Origin: Streptomyces longwoodensis
Lineage (GTDB): Bacteria; Actinomycetota; Actinomycetes; Streptomycetales; Streptomycetaceae
Length of the DNA: 64,000 nt
NCBI RefSeq assembly: GCF_001514125.1
Contig: NZ_KQ948564.1
Coordinates: 144,232-208,231 of the forward strand
Reading direction: 5' to 3'
Shown piece by piece: positions 32,859 to 41,493 of the stretch. The position numbers and the translations under genes are program-made. Within the stretch, counting starts at the first letter, position 1. Each line of letters begins with the position of its first letter. The notes beneath the pieces are model-generated. The model searched no databases and was not told where the DNA came from. It saw nothing but the letters and a program-made list of their open reading frames with translations.

Positions 32859-34376
32859 ATGCCTTCTTCACCCTCTGCCGAGCCGGTCACGGACCGCGCA
32901 GCGCAAGCCGACACGTTGCTTTGCGCCGACCGGCAGTTCGGCGATTCCGATGCCATCCGCGCCCGCAACCTCGCCCGGTTCCGCTTGGGCCTGACCATGC
33001 TGGCGCGGCATGACGGCGAGGCGGCAGACGTGCTGCGGACGACGGCCGCCGCATCAGCCGAGCGCCTCCGGCCGCTGCTGTACGACCCGGTGCTTCGCAA
33101 CTGCTTCGAGGTCGACCTCGCGCGGCTGGAGAACGACCGCCTCGAGCGCAGTTCGTTCGGCTTGTACGTGCGTGGCCACCTGACTGCTCAGGCGGCGGAG
33201 ATCCCGTCCTCGCCGGGCCCCTGCGAAGCCCTCATCCATCCGCAGCGGTCTGCCTGGCCCGGTCTCGGGGACGCCTGGGTGCTGAGCAAGCCGACACCAC
33301 AGGGCCCCTACCAGGACATGCTGGCCGGGCGCCTCATGGAGTTGTACCGCGATGCGCTCGGTGGGGACCAGGCGGGCAGTCCCGTCGATCCGACGGACGC
33401 GGAGCGTGCCGTCCTGCGGGACGGCGCGGAACTCCTCGCGACGCTCCTGCCTGCCTCGGGAGCTGGTGTGCTTGGGCACGTCACCATGGTGGGTTTCACC
33501 CGTCGCGAGAGTGAAGAAGGCCCTCTTCAGTCCATGTCGGGTGGCGATCCGCTTCCTTCGACGGTGCTCCTGGCGCCCGAACGCTGCACGTCGCCGTGGC
33601 TCATCGCCGAAAGCCTTCTGCACGAGGGCGCCCATCTCAAGCTCTTCGACGCACTCCGCACGGGCTCCTTGGTCAGGAACGCCACCGAGACCGTCCCCAT
33701 TCCGTGGCGGATCGGTTCTTGGACTGTCATCCGGGTGTTCGTCGCCCTGCATTTCTATGTGCACCTCATGGTTTTCCGGGCCGCGGCCGAGGCGGCGGGC
33801 GAGGCGATCCGGGAAAGGTTCGGCCCGCCCCCGTCTGCAGAGGACCTGGACGAGCCCAGTCCGGGCACTGCCGCCGCGCTGAGCGGGCAGTACCGCACCA
33901 GTGCGGAGAGGGCCCGCTACCTCGCCGAGTGCGTACTGTCGCTGCCCGAGCAGTCCCTCACCGAGAACGGGCGTCGGTTCGCCCGCTGGCTACTCACCGC
34001 CCTGCGTCTGGTGGATGTGGACGCGCCGGACTCCGACGAAGAGGTCGAGGTCGGGGGCACGTGGCTGCCACAAGCGGTGCCATCTCAGCAGATTGCGTCG
34101 GCAAGTGCTCTGCGTCGCGCCACGCCGGTGGACGCGTGCGCTCTGCCCGACCTGGGGCAACTCGTGGTCAGCACAGTTCGGTCCGGACGGATGCACTGGT
34201 TGAACGCCCGCTCATGGACGGTCTATTCGCTGTGTGACGGGCGCGACCTCGACTCGTTGCACACAGCCTACGCCGGAGCGGCGGGTCTCCCCGTCGGTTC
34301 GGAGGAGGCCGGCCGGCATGTGACCGACAGCTTGCGCCTGCTCGTGGCGGCCGGTCTGGTCACGCACGACACGTGA
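32859..34376 (+). CDS. HExxH-type peptide-modifying enzyme with C-terminal PqqD-like domain
   Basis: A 505-residue protein. The motif HEGAH (residues 255-259, in ESLLHEGAHLKLFDAL) and further histidines in ALHFYVHL (298, 302) match the HExxH-type putative peptide modification family, some members of which are 2-oxoglutarate-dependent beta-hydroxylases of Asp or His in RiPP precursors. The last about 80 residues (DACALPDLGQLVVSTVRSG, MHWLNARSWTVYSLCDGR) resemble PqqD, the RiPP recognition element that binds leader peptides. ATG at 32859 (AAGGA nine bases upstream) rather than TTG at 32853. GC is lower than in neighbouring core genes. Confidence 0.78.
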   Translation: MPSSPSAEPVTDRAAQADTLLCADRQFGDSDAIRARNLARFRLGLTMLARHDGEAADVLRTTAAASAERLRPLLYDPVLRNCFEVDLARLENDRLERSSFGLYVRGHLTAQAAEIPSSPGPCEALIHPQRSAWPGLGDAWVLSKPTPQGPYQDMLAGRLMELYRDALGGDQAGSPVDPTDAERAVLRDGAELLATLLPASGAGVLGHVTMVGFTRRESEEGPLQSMSGGDPLPSTVLLAPERCTSPWLIAESLLHEGAHLKLFDALRTGSLVRNATETVPIPWRIGSWTVIRVFVALHFYVHLMVFRAAAEAAGEAIRERFGPPPSAEDLDEPSPGTAAALSGQYRTSAERARYLAECVLSLPEQSLTENGRRFARWLLTALRLVDVDAPDSDEEVEVGGTWLPQAVPSQQIASASALRRATPVDACALPDLGQLVVSTVRSGRMHWLNARSWTVYSLCDGRDLDSLHTAYAGAAGLPVGSEEAGRHVTDSLRLLVAAGLVTHDT

Positions 34377-34459
34377 CTGGGTCACGCTCGCGTCGTTCCT
34401 GCTCTGGGTCGGCCTGATCGACGAGACACCCCCTAGGGCCGCGGGGCGCCCGCGGCCGG

Positions 34460-35725
34460 TCAGGTCCGGGCCCCCGGCACGACGGGTCCGGTGCCGGGCT
34501 CCGGCTCCAGCGCCGTCGGGTCCCGGCGCACGCCGGCGTACAGCAGCGGTGTCGCCAGCAGCAGGACCCCCGCGAGCCCGATCGCGATCCGTGGGCTGGT
34601 CAGCTCGGCCAGCAGGCCCCACAGGGCGGTCAGGGCCGCGATGCTCGTCTTGGTGCTCACCGACCAGGCCGTCAGCGTGCGGGTGACCCGGTCGGACGGG
34701 GTCAGCTCCAGGCGGGCGGTGGCCAGCACCGGGTTGTAGACGCCCGCGCAGGTGATCAGGGCCAGCTCGACCACCATGACCAGGACCAGACCGGTCACCC
34801 CCGGCCCGACGAGGACCAGCCCGACCGGCCACACGGCCCGCAGCGTGCCCGCGGTCAGCAGGACCCGGCGGCGGCCGTACCGGGCCACCAGCCGGCGCGA
34901 CAGGCGCGAGCCGACCAGGCCGCCCGTGCAGGGCACCGCGAAGGCCAGGCCGTACTGCCAGGGGGAGAAGCCGAGCGGGCCGAGCATCAGCACCGCCAGC
35001 AGCGGGGCGGACACCATGATCAGGCCGTTCACCAGCGCGGTGTTGACGAACAGGGGCCGCAGCACGGGGTGGGTGAGGATGTACCGCCAGCCCTCCAGCA
35101 GCTCGCCCGCGCTGAGCCGGCCCGCCTTCGCGGGCGCCGCCGGGGCCGGCTCGCCGTCACCGACGGCGCGCAGGCCGAGCGCCGACAGCAGGTAGCTCAC
35201 CGCGTCCGCGGCCACCGTCACCACCGGGCCGAACAGGCCGATCGCCGCCCCGCCCAGCGGGGGACCGACCATGGTCGCCGACCACATCGTCGACTCGAAG
35301 CGGCCGTTGGCCACCAGCAGGTCCTCCCGCGGCACCAGCCCCTTCAGGAACGCCCCGCTCGCCGCGGTGAAGGTGATGTCGGCGGCGGCCACCAGGACCG
35401 ACACCACCAGCAGCTGCCCCAGCCCCAGCAGCCCGAGCCCGTACGCCGCCGGGACGCTCAGCAGGGCCGCGCAGCGCAGCAGGTCCGCGCCGATCATCAC
35501 GGGCCGCTTGCGCCGGAACTCCACCCACGGCCCCAGCGGCACCGCCGCCAGTGCCCCCACGGCGGGCCCCGTCGCCGCCAGCGCCGCGACCTCGAGCGCA
35601 CCGGCGTGCAGCACGAGCACGGCGATCACCTGGAGCGCGTCGAAGGCCAGCCACGTCCCGAACGTACTGACCGCGTACGCCCCCCACAGCCACCCGAACC
35701 CACGCCCCAGCGACCGCTGTGCCAC
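34460..35725 (-). CDS. MFS transporter
   Basis: A 421-residue major facilitator transporter, twelve predicted helices, of the MFS_3/enterobactin-exporter-like type. Helices include LLVVSVLVAAADITFTAA and LIMVSAPLLAVLMLGPLGF; motif A-like loop residues EFRRKRPV follow helix 2. GTG start. It is convergent with the HExxH gene, so it is not in that operon, but as the intact transporter next to the peptide locus it could export the product or an unrelated drug. It is distinct from the MFS pseudogene at 31.3-32.4 kb. Confidence 0.85.
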   Translation of the reverse strand: MAQRSLGRGFGWLWGAYAVSTFGTWLAFDALQVIAVLVLHAGALEVAALAATGPAVGALAAVPLGPWVEFRRKRPVMIGADLLRCAALLSVPAAYGLGLLGLGQLLVVSVLVAAADITFTAASGAFLKGLVPREDLLVANGRFESTMWSATMVGPPLGGAAIGLFGPVVTVAADAVSYLLSALGLRAVGDGEPAPAAPAKAGRLSAGELLEGWRYILTHPVLRPLFVNTALVNGLIMVSAPLLAVLMLGPLGFSPWQYGLAFAVPCTGGLVGSRLSRRLVARYGRRRVLLTAGTLRAVWPVGLVLVGPGVTGLVLVMVVELALITCAGVYNPVLATARLELTPSDRVTRTLTAWSVSTKTSIAALTALWGLLAELTSPRIAIGLAGVLLLATPLLYAGVRRDPTALEPEPGTGPVVPGART

Positions 35726-35793
35726 CCGGCCCCACCTCTCCCTACGAACCGGGCGATCCTAGTGGGTGCGCCACGGCGCCCCCGCGCGTAGGC

Positions 35794-35799
35794 GAGAAT
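35794..35799 (+). promoter_or_regulatory. -10 element for the recO leader ORF
   Basis: GAGAAT ends six bases before an ATG at 35806, the same geometry seen for dusB. Transcription should begin on the ATG, making a leaderless mRNA whose first ORF is a 31-codon leader overlapping recO. Confidence 0.55.
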
Positions 35800-35805
35800 G
35801 GACCC

Positions 35806-35901
35806 ATGACTCCGTCCCGTCTCCACCGCGACCCGGCGTGCACCCGTGCCCGGGGTGCGGGTTCCCACCGGGTCCGGGCGGTGCGGGGAGGGCGGTCGTG
35901 A
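35806..35901 (+). CDS. Short leader ORF overlapping the recO start
   Basis: A 31-codon ORF rich in Arg (MTPSRLHRDPACTRARGAGS, ending VRGGRS). Its ATG is at the predicted transcription start of a GAGAAT promoter and its TGA overlaps the recO GTG (GTGA). A ribosome loading at the 5' end would read it and restart on recO, so the peptide itself may not matter. Alternatively, recO could be read from its own site (GGGGAGG). Confidence 0.5.
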   Translation: MTPSRLHRDPACTRARGAGSHRVRAVRGGRS

Positions 35902-36644
35902 GCCTGTTCCGGGACGACGGCATCGTCCTGCGCACCCAGAAGCTCGGCGAGGCCGACCGGATCATCACGATGCTCACCCGCGGGCACGGGCGGGTGCGGG
36001 CGGTGGCGCGCGGGGTGCGGCGCACCAAGTCGAAGTTCGGGGCCCGGCTGGAGCCGTTCTCGCACGTCGACGTGCAGTTCTTCGCGCGCGGCAGCGAGCT
36101 CGTCGGGCGCGGGCTGCCGCTGTGCACCCAGAGCGAGACCATCGCGCCGTACGGCGGCGGCATCGTCACCGACTACGCCCGCTACACCGCCGGGACGGCC
36201 ATGCTGGAGACCGCCGAGCGGTTCACCGACCACGAGGGCGAGCCGGCCGTGCAGCAGTACCTGCTGCTGGTCGGGGCGCTGCGCACGCTCGCCCGCGGCG
36301 AGCACGCCCCGCACCTGGTGCTGGACGCGTTCCTGCTGCGCTCCCTGGCCGTCAACGGTTACGCCCCGAGCTTCGGCGACTGCGCCAAGTGCGGCATGCC
36401 CGGGCCCAACCGGTTCTTCTCGGTGGCCTCCGGCGGCTCGGTCTGCGTCGACTGCCGGGTGCCCGGCAGCGTCGTGCCGTCCCCGCAGACCCTGGTCCTG
36501 CTGGGCGCGCTGCTCACGGGAGACTGGGAGACGGCCGACGCCTGCGAGGCGCGGTACGTCCGCGAGGGCAGCGGACTGGTCTCCGCCTACCTGCACTGGC
36601 ACCTGGAGCGCGGACTGCGCTCCCTGCGGTACGTGGAGAAGTGA
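35898..36644 (+). CDS. recO: DNA repair protein RecO
   Basis: A 248-residue recombination mediator of the RecFOR pathway; binds ssDNA, RecR and SSB to load RecA. N-terminal OB fold begins LFRDDGIVLRTQKLGEADRI. The C-terminal domain has a four-Cys zinc site (CAKCGMPG and CVDC). GTG at 35898 has GGGGAGG seven bases upstream, and its family homology starts at VSLFRDDG. uppS follows after 80 bases on the same strand, the normal actinobacterial order. Confidence 0.95.
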   Translation: MSLFRDDGIVLRTQKLGEADRIITMLTRGHGRVRAVARGVRRTKSKFGARLEPFSHVDVQFFARGSELVGRGLPLCTQSETIAPYGGGIVTDYARYTAGTAMLETAERFTDHEGEPAVQQYLLLVGALRTLARGEHAPHLVLDAFLLRSLAVNGYAPSFGDCAKCGMPGPNRFFSVASGGSVCVDCRVPGSVVPSPQTLVLLGALLTGDWETADACEARYVREGSGLVSAYLHWHLERGLRSLRYVEK

Positions 36645-36724
36645 CCGTCCCGGCCCCGCGCGGGCCGGAGCGGCCGAAGAGCAAGCAAGCAAGAGCAGAG
36701 GGACACGAGGGAGACGAGAAGCAC

Positions 36725-37570
36725 ATGGTCGTACGCGGCATCCTGGGGCGTCAGCGGCGCGAGTACCGGGCGCCCGAGCCGCACCCGTCCGGCGCGCGTC
36801 CGCCGAAGCTCCCGGGCGAGTTGGTCCCCGAGCACGTGGCGATCGTCATGGACGGCAACGGCCGCTGGGCCAAGGACCGCGGGCTGCCGCGCACCGAGGG
36901 CCACAAGGTCGGCGCCGAGCGCGTCCTCGACGTGCTCCAGGGCTCCATCGAGATCGGCGTCCGCAACATCTCCCTCTACGCCTTCTCCACGGAGAACTGG
37001 AAGCGCTCGCCCGACGAGGTGCGCTTCCTGATGAACTTCAACCGCGACTTCATCCGCAAGACCCGCGACCAGCTCGACGACCTGGGCGTGCGGGTGCGCT
37101 GGGTGGGCCGGATGCCCAAGCTGTGGAAGTCGGTCGCCAAGGAGCTCCAGATCGCCCAGGAGCAGACCAAGGGCAACGACCGCCTGACGCTGTACTTCTG
37201 CATGAACTACGGCGGCCGCGCCGAGATCGCCGACGCGGCGAAGGCGCTCGCCGAGGACGTGCGGGCGGGCCGCCTGGACCCGTCCAAGGTCAACGAGAAG
37301 ACCCTGCAGAAGTACATGTACTACCCGGACATGCCGGACGTGGACCTGTTCCTGCGGCCCAGCGGCGAGCAGCGCACCTCCAACTACCTGCTCTGGCAGA
37401 GCGCTTACGCCGAGATGGTGTTCCAGGACGTGCTGTGGCCGGACTTCGACCGCCGCGACCTGTGGCGGGCCTGCCTGGAGTTCGCCTCCCGCGACCGCCG
37501 CTTCGGCGGCGCCATCCCCAACGAGGAACTCCTCGCCATGGAGGGCCACGGCCCCGACCAGCCGTCCTGA
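36725..37570 (+). CDS. uppS: Isoprenyl transferase (Z-polyprenyl diphosphate synthase)
   Basis: A 281-residue cis-prenyltransferase that elongates allylic diphosphate with IPP to the long-chain lipid carrier of cell-wall synthesis. The motif VAIVMDGNGRWAKDRG, with the catalytic Asp, and the later FLRPSGEQRTSNYLLWQSAY and FSTENWKR motifs are diagnostic. ATG is chosen with GGGACACGAGGGAGACGA-type purine-rich sequence upstream. Co-directional with recO. Confidence 0.96.
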   Translation: MVVRGILGRQRREYRAPEPHPSGARPPKLPGELVPEHVAIVMDGNGRWAKDRGLPRTEGHKVGAERVLDVLQGSIEIGVRNISLYAFSTENWKRSPDEVRFLMNFNRDFIRKTRDQLDDLGVRVRWVGRMPKLWKSVAKELQIAQEQTKGNDRLTLYFCMNYGGRAEIADAAKALAEDVRAGRLDPSKVNEKTLQKYMYYPDMPDVDLFLRPSGEQRTSNYLLWQSAYAEMVFQDVLWPDFDRRDLWRACLEFASRDRRFGGAIPNEELLAMEGHGPDQPS

Positions 37571-37713
37571 GCGGCGCGGGCCCGCCCGCCGGGGGCTCCC
37601 GCGGTCGACACCCCCCTCCGCACCCCGGAGAATGGAGGTGTCGGCGGGCAGTGTCCCCGGCGGCGCCTGCCGCCGGCCGCGCGGTACGTCTGCGCCGCCC
37701 GAGGAGGCGGGCC

Positions 37714-38823
37714 ATGACCGTCCGAATCGCCACCTTCAACACCGAGAACCTCTTCCGCCGCCCCCGTGCGTTCGCCCTGGGGAGCGACGCCGCGCGCCAG
37801 GAGGTCCTCGCCGACCACGCCACGCTGGTCGGCGTGCTCGAACGGCGCACCTACGACGAGGACGCCAAGGAGCTGATCGCCGCCCTGGTGAAGAAGTACG
37901 ACCTGGACGACCGCCGCGACGACGGCACGCGTCCCTTCTTCATCAACGAGACCCGGGGGCAGCACACCCTGTTCCGCACCAGGGGCAGCGGCGACAAGCG
38001 CACCGTCGAGGTCGTCGCGGACGGCCGCGAGGACTGGACGGGCTGGGTGGAGCTCGTGCGCGAGGACCTCGGCTGGGAGGCCGTGCACAACACCGGCCGG
38101 GTGATCGCCGAGATCGACGCCGACGTCCTGCTCACCGTCGAGGTGGAGGACCGGCTGACGCTGCGCCGCTTCAACGAGCAGGTGCTCGGCGGGGTGTGGA
38201 AGAAGGCGCCGTACCCCTACGAGATGGTCATCGACGGCAACGACCCGCGCGGCATCGACGTGGGCCTGCTCAGCCGCCACCCGGTCACCTCGCTGCGGAC
38301 CCACGTCTTCGACCCCGACCCGGACAGCCCCGGGGAGCGCCTGTTCAGCCGGGACTGCGCCGAGTTCGAGATCGCGCTGGGCGGCCCCCCGCTGTGGCTG
38401 CTCGGCAACCACCTCAAGAGCAAGAGCGGCGACAACCCCCGGCTGCGGCTGGCCCAGGCCCGGCACGTGGCCACCATCTACCAGGCGGCGCTGGAGCGTT
38501 CGCCGCACGTGGTGGTCGCCGGGGACTTCAACGACGAGCCGTCCAGCCCGGGGCTGCGGGCGGTGCTGGGCACCGGGCTCAAGGACGCGATGAGCCACGG
38601 CGGTTACGCCGGCCCCCCGGGTACCATCGGCACCTGCCGGACGGCCGAGCAGAAGATCGACTACCTGATGTTCTCACCCGCGCTGTGGGACACGGTCGAG
38701 CACGTGGAGGTCGAACGGCGCGGCATCTGGGCGCCGCGCACCTTCAAGCACTTCGACACGGTCACCTCGAAGGCGACCCAGGCCTCGGACCACGCGGCCC
38801 TCTACGCCGACCTGGACCGCTAA
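37714..38823 (+). CDS. Endonuclease/exonuclease/phosphatase family protein
   Basis: A 369-residue metal-dependent hydrolase of the DNase I-like fold. The N-terminal strand FNTENLFRR (metal Glu/Asn) and the central LTVEVEDRLTLRRFN, the GNHLKSKSGDN and VVAGDFNDEPSSP motifs, and SDHAALYADLD at the C-terminus complete the catalytic set. There is no signal peptide, so it is intracellular; substrate may be DNA, phospholipid or nucleotide. GAGGAGG precedes the ATG. A GAGAAT promoter-like motif lies at 37628-37633, so it may have its own transcript. Confidence 0.88.
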   Translation: MTVRIATFNTENLFRRPRAFALGSDAARQEVLADHATLVGVLERRTYDEDAKELIAALVKKYDLDDRRDDGTRPFFINETRGQHTLFRTRGSGDKRTVEVVADGREDWTGWVELVREDLGWEAVHNTGRVIAEIDADVLLTVEVEDRLTLRRFNEQVLGGVWKKAPYPYEMVIDGNDPRGIDVGLLSRHPVTSLRTHVFDPDPDSPGERLFSRDCAEFEIALGGPPLWLLGNHLKSKSGDNPRLRLAQARHVATIYQAALERSPHVVVAGDFNDEPSSPGLRAVLGTGLKDAMSHGGYAGPPGTIGTCRTAEQKIDYLMFSPALWDTVEHVEVERRGIWAPRTFKHFDTVTSKATQASDHAALYADLDR

Positions 38824-38840
38824 CGAGGAAGTCCCGGAAC

Positions 38841-38882
38841 ACGTCCGCCCCGCACCGCGCGAGGCGGGTGCGGGGCGGACGT
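38841..38882. terminator. Bidirectional terminator hairpin
   Basis: Perfect 16-base arms (ACGTCCGCCCCGCACC and its complement, 38841-38856 and 38867-38882) with a 10-base loop between the convergent phosphatase-like gene and glyS. Confidence 0.85.
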
Positions 38883-38911
38883 CGTGTGTGCCGGGTGCCG
38901 TGGGCGGGGGG

Positions 38912-40294
38912 TCAGCAGCCCACGAGGCGGGACGCGAGGTAGCCCTCGATCTGGTCGAGGGAGACGCGCTCCTGCTTCATCGAGTCGCGCTCGCGCACGG
39001 TGACCGCGTTGTCCTCGAGGGTGTCGAAGTCGACGGTCACGCAGTACGGGGTGCCGATCTCGTCCTGGCGGCGGTAGCGGCGGCCGATGGCGCCGGCGTC
39101 GTCGAACTCGATGTTCCAGTGCTGGCGCAGGGCCTGGGCGAGGCCCTTGGCCTTGGGCGACAGCTCCGGGTTGCGGGACAGCGGCAGGACCGCGGCCTTC
39201 ACCGGCGCGAGGCGGTGGTCCAGGCGCAGCACCGTCCGCTTCTCCAGCTTGCCCTTGGCGTTGGGCGCCTCGTCCTCGACGTACGCGTCGAGCAGGAAGG
39301 CGAGCATGGCGCGCCCGACACCGGCCGCCGGCTCGATGACGTAGGGGGTCCAGCGCTCGCCGGCCTCCTGGTCGAAGTAGGACAGGTCCTGGCCGGAGGC
39401 CTTGGCGTGCGCCGACAGGTCGTAGTCGGTGCGGTTGGCGACGCCCTCCAGCTCACCCCACTCGGAGCCGCCGAACTGGAAGCGGTACTCGATGTCGGCG
39501 GTGCGCTTGGAGTAGTGGGAGAGCTTCTCCTTCGGGTGCTCGTACCACCGCATGTTCTCCTCGCGCAGACCCAGGCCGGTGTACCAGTTCCAGCGCTGCT
39601 CCATCCAGTACTCCTGCCACTGCTCGTCCTCGCCCGGCTTGACGAAGAACTCCATCTCCATCTGCTCGAACTCGCGGGTGCGGAAGATGAAGTTGCCGGG
39701 CGTGATCTCGTTGCGGAAGGACTTGCCGGTCTGGGCGATGCCGAACGGCGGCTTGCGGCGCGAAGTGGTCTGCACCTGGGCGAAGTTGGTGAAGATGCCC
39801 TGGGCGGTCTCCGGGCGCAGGTACGCGATGGAGCCGGTGTCCTGGGTGGGACCGAGGTGGGTGGAGAGCAGGCCCGAGAACTGCTTGGGCTCGGTGAACT
39901 GGCCCTTGACGCCGCAGTTGGGGCAGTTGATGTCGGCCAGGCCGTTCTCCGGGGCGCGGCCCTTCTTCTCCTCGTACCCCTCCTCCAGGTGGTCCGCGCG
40001 GAACCGCTTGTGGCAGGAGGTGCACTCGGTCAGCGGGTCGCTGAAGGTGGCGACGTGGCCGGAGGCGACCCACACCTCGGGGGCGAGGATCACGGACGAG
40101 TCGAGACCGACGACGTCCTCGCGGGAGGTCACCATGTAGCGCCACCACTGGCGCTTGATGTTCTCCTTCAGCTCGACACCGAGCGGCCCGTAGTCCCAGG
40201 CGGCGCGCTGACCGCCGTAGATCTCACTGCAGGGGAAAACGAAGCCACGGCGCTTGCTCAGGCTGACGATGGTGTCGATCTTGTCGGCGGCCAC
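38912..40294 (-). CDS. glyS: Glycine-tRNA ligase
   Basis: An alpha2-type (class II, single-chain) glycyl-tRNA synthetase of 460 residues. Motif 1 near RGFVFPCSEIYGGQRAAWDY and PLGVELKENIK; the zinc segment has CTSCHKRF and CPNCGVKGQF; motif 2 is RNEITPGNFIFRTREFEQME and motif 3 GVGRAMLAFLLDAY. The C-terminal anticodon-binding domain follows. ATG start; expressed divergently from znuA. The name glyS or glyQS varies between genomes. Confidence 0.96.
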   Translation of the reverse strand: MAADKIDTIVSLSKRRGFVFPCSEIYGGQRAAWDYGPLGVELKENIKRQWWRYMVTSREDVVGLDSSVILAPEVWVASGHVATFSDPLTECTSCHKRFRADHLEEGYEEKKGRAPENGLADINCPNCGVKGQFTEPKQFSGLLSTHLGPTQDTGSIAYLRPETAQGIFTNFAQVQTTSRRKPPFGIAQTGKSFRNEITPGNFIFRTREFEQMEMEFFVKPGEDEQWQEYWMEQRWNWYTGLGLREENMRWYEHPKEKLSHYSKRTADIEYRFQFGGSEWGELEGVANRTDYDLSAHAKASGQDLSYFDQEAGERWTPYVIEPAAGVGRAMLAFLLDAYVEDEAPNAKGKLEKRTVLRLDHRLAPVKAAVLPLSRNPELSPKAKGLAQALRQHWNIEFDDAGAIGRRYRRQDEIGTPYCVTVDFDTLEDNAVTVRERDSMKQERVSLDQIEGYLASRLVGC

Positions 40295-40463
40295 GGTGCT
40301 CTCTTCATTACGACGACGGGCGACGAAGCGAGGTGCTTCCAGCGAATGCTTCAGCGTACCGGCGCGGGCTCCCCCTCAACCAAATCGGGGGCCCGGCAGC
40401 GGGGCAAACCGGGGCCGGTCCGGCCCCCTGACCGGGCTTGTTGACAACGGTTTCCATCTTCGT

Positions 40464-40484
40464 TGAAAATGACTGTCATGAACG
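40464..40484 (+). promoter_or_regulatory. Zur operator overlapping the znuA start
   Basis: An inverted repeat centred at 40474 (ATGAC-t-GTCAT, in the context TGAAAATGACTGTCATG) fits the Streptomyces Zur box TGAAAATGA-type. It overlaps a probable -10 (GAAAAT, 40465-40470) paired with a TTGACA -35 at 40441-40446 with an 18-base spacer. Zur bound here would block RNA polymerase. The promoter start would fall at about the ATG at 40478, so znuA mRNA is probably leaderless. Confidence 0.72.
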
Positions 40485-41455
40485 TACGACGACGCCTCAT
40501 ATCCGCCGCGGCCATCACGGCCGCCACCGTCCTCGGGACCGCCACCCTCACCGCCTGCGGCGGCGACACCGCGGCCGCGGGCAACGCGGGCAACACGGAC
40601 AAGTTCGACGTCGTCGCCTCCTTCTACCCGATGGCCTTCCTCGCCGAGCGGATCGGCGGGGACCACGCGCACGTCACCAGCCTCACCCAGCCCGGCCAGG
40701 AGCCCCACGACCTGGAGATCAGCGCGAAGCAGACCGCGCGGCTGCAGGACTCGGACGCGGTGCTCTACCTCAAGAACCTCCAGCCCTCCGTCGACGACGC
40801 CGTCGCCCAGTCCGGGGTCAGGACGAAGATCGACGCCGCCTCCCTGACCTCGCTGGAGAAGCACGGCAACGAGGTCGGCGGCCACGCGGCCGAGCACGAT
40901 GAGCACGAGGGCTCCGGCGACGGGGAGTCGTCCGGCCTCGACCCCCACATCTGGCTCGACCCGGTGCGCTACGCCCAGGTCGCCGAGGGCGTCGGCGCCG
41001 CCTTCGCCGAGGCCGACCCCGGTCACGCGGCCGACTACCGCAAGAACACCGCCGACCTGGTGCGTGAACTCGACGCCCTGAACACCGAGTTCACGACCGG
41101 CCTCGCCACCGCCCGGACCAAGGTCTTCCTCACCACCCACGCCGCCTTCGGCTACCTCGCCGAGCGCTACGGCCTCACCGAGGAGGCCATCAACGGCCTC
41201 GACCCCGAGTCCGAGCCCAGTGCCGCGCGCGTGAAGGAGCTGGAGAAGCTGGCGAAGGCCGACGGGGTCACCACCGTCTTCTACGAGACGCTCGTCAGCG
41301 ACAAGACGGCCAAGACGGTGGCGAAGGATGCGGGCCTGCGGACCGACGTCCTCGACCCGATCGAGGGCATCACCAAGAAGTCCCGCGGCCAGGACTACCT
41401 CCAGGTCATGCGGGCCAACCTCGCGGCCCTGAAGACCGCCCTGGGGGCGAAGTGA
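40478..41455 (+). CDS. znuA: Zinc ABC transporter substrate-binding lipoprotein
   Basis: A 325-residue cluster A-I periplasmic-type binding protein. Lipoprotein signal MNVRRRLISAAAITAATVLG ending in the lipobox LTAC (Cys near residue 29). Zinc ligands lie in GQEPHDLE, DPHIWLDP and THAAFGYL, and a His-rich acidic loop (HAAEHDEHE) is near residue 140, typical of ZnuA. It delivers Zn2+ to the ZnuCB permease. Start ATG at 40478 was chosen over 40469 and TTG at 40463 because it lies at the predicted transcription start. The operon continues with znuC after a GTGA overlap region. Confidence 0.93.
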   Translation: MNVRRRLISAAAITAATVLGTATLTACGGDTAAAGNAGNTDKFDVVASFYPMAFLAERIGGDHAHVTSLTQPGQEPHDLEISAKQTARLQDSDAVLYLKNLQPSVDDAVAQSGVRTKIDAASLTSLEKHGNEVGGHAAEHDEHEGSGDGESSGLDPHIWLDPVRYAQVAEGVGAAFAEADPGHAADYRKNTADLVRELDALNTEFTTGLATARTKVFLTTHAAFGYLAERYGLTEEAINGLDPESEPSAARVKELEKLAKADGVTTVFYETLVSDKTAKTVAKDAGLRTDVLDPIEGITKKSRGQDYLQVMRANLAALKTALGAK

Positions 41456-41493
41456 GCGACCGGAGCGACCGGGCCGACCGGAAGGGGAGCGGC

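Noticed and set aside
32803..32994. Possible second small peptide starting MPTAAPPASVIPLPKDG
   Set aside because: Has an upstream GGAAGGGA, but the frame runs into the HExxH gene in a shadow reading and the rest is non-peptide-like; too weak to call.
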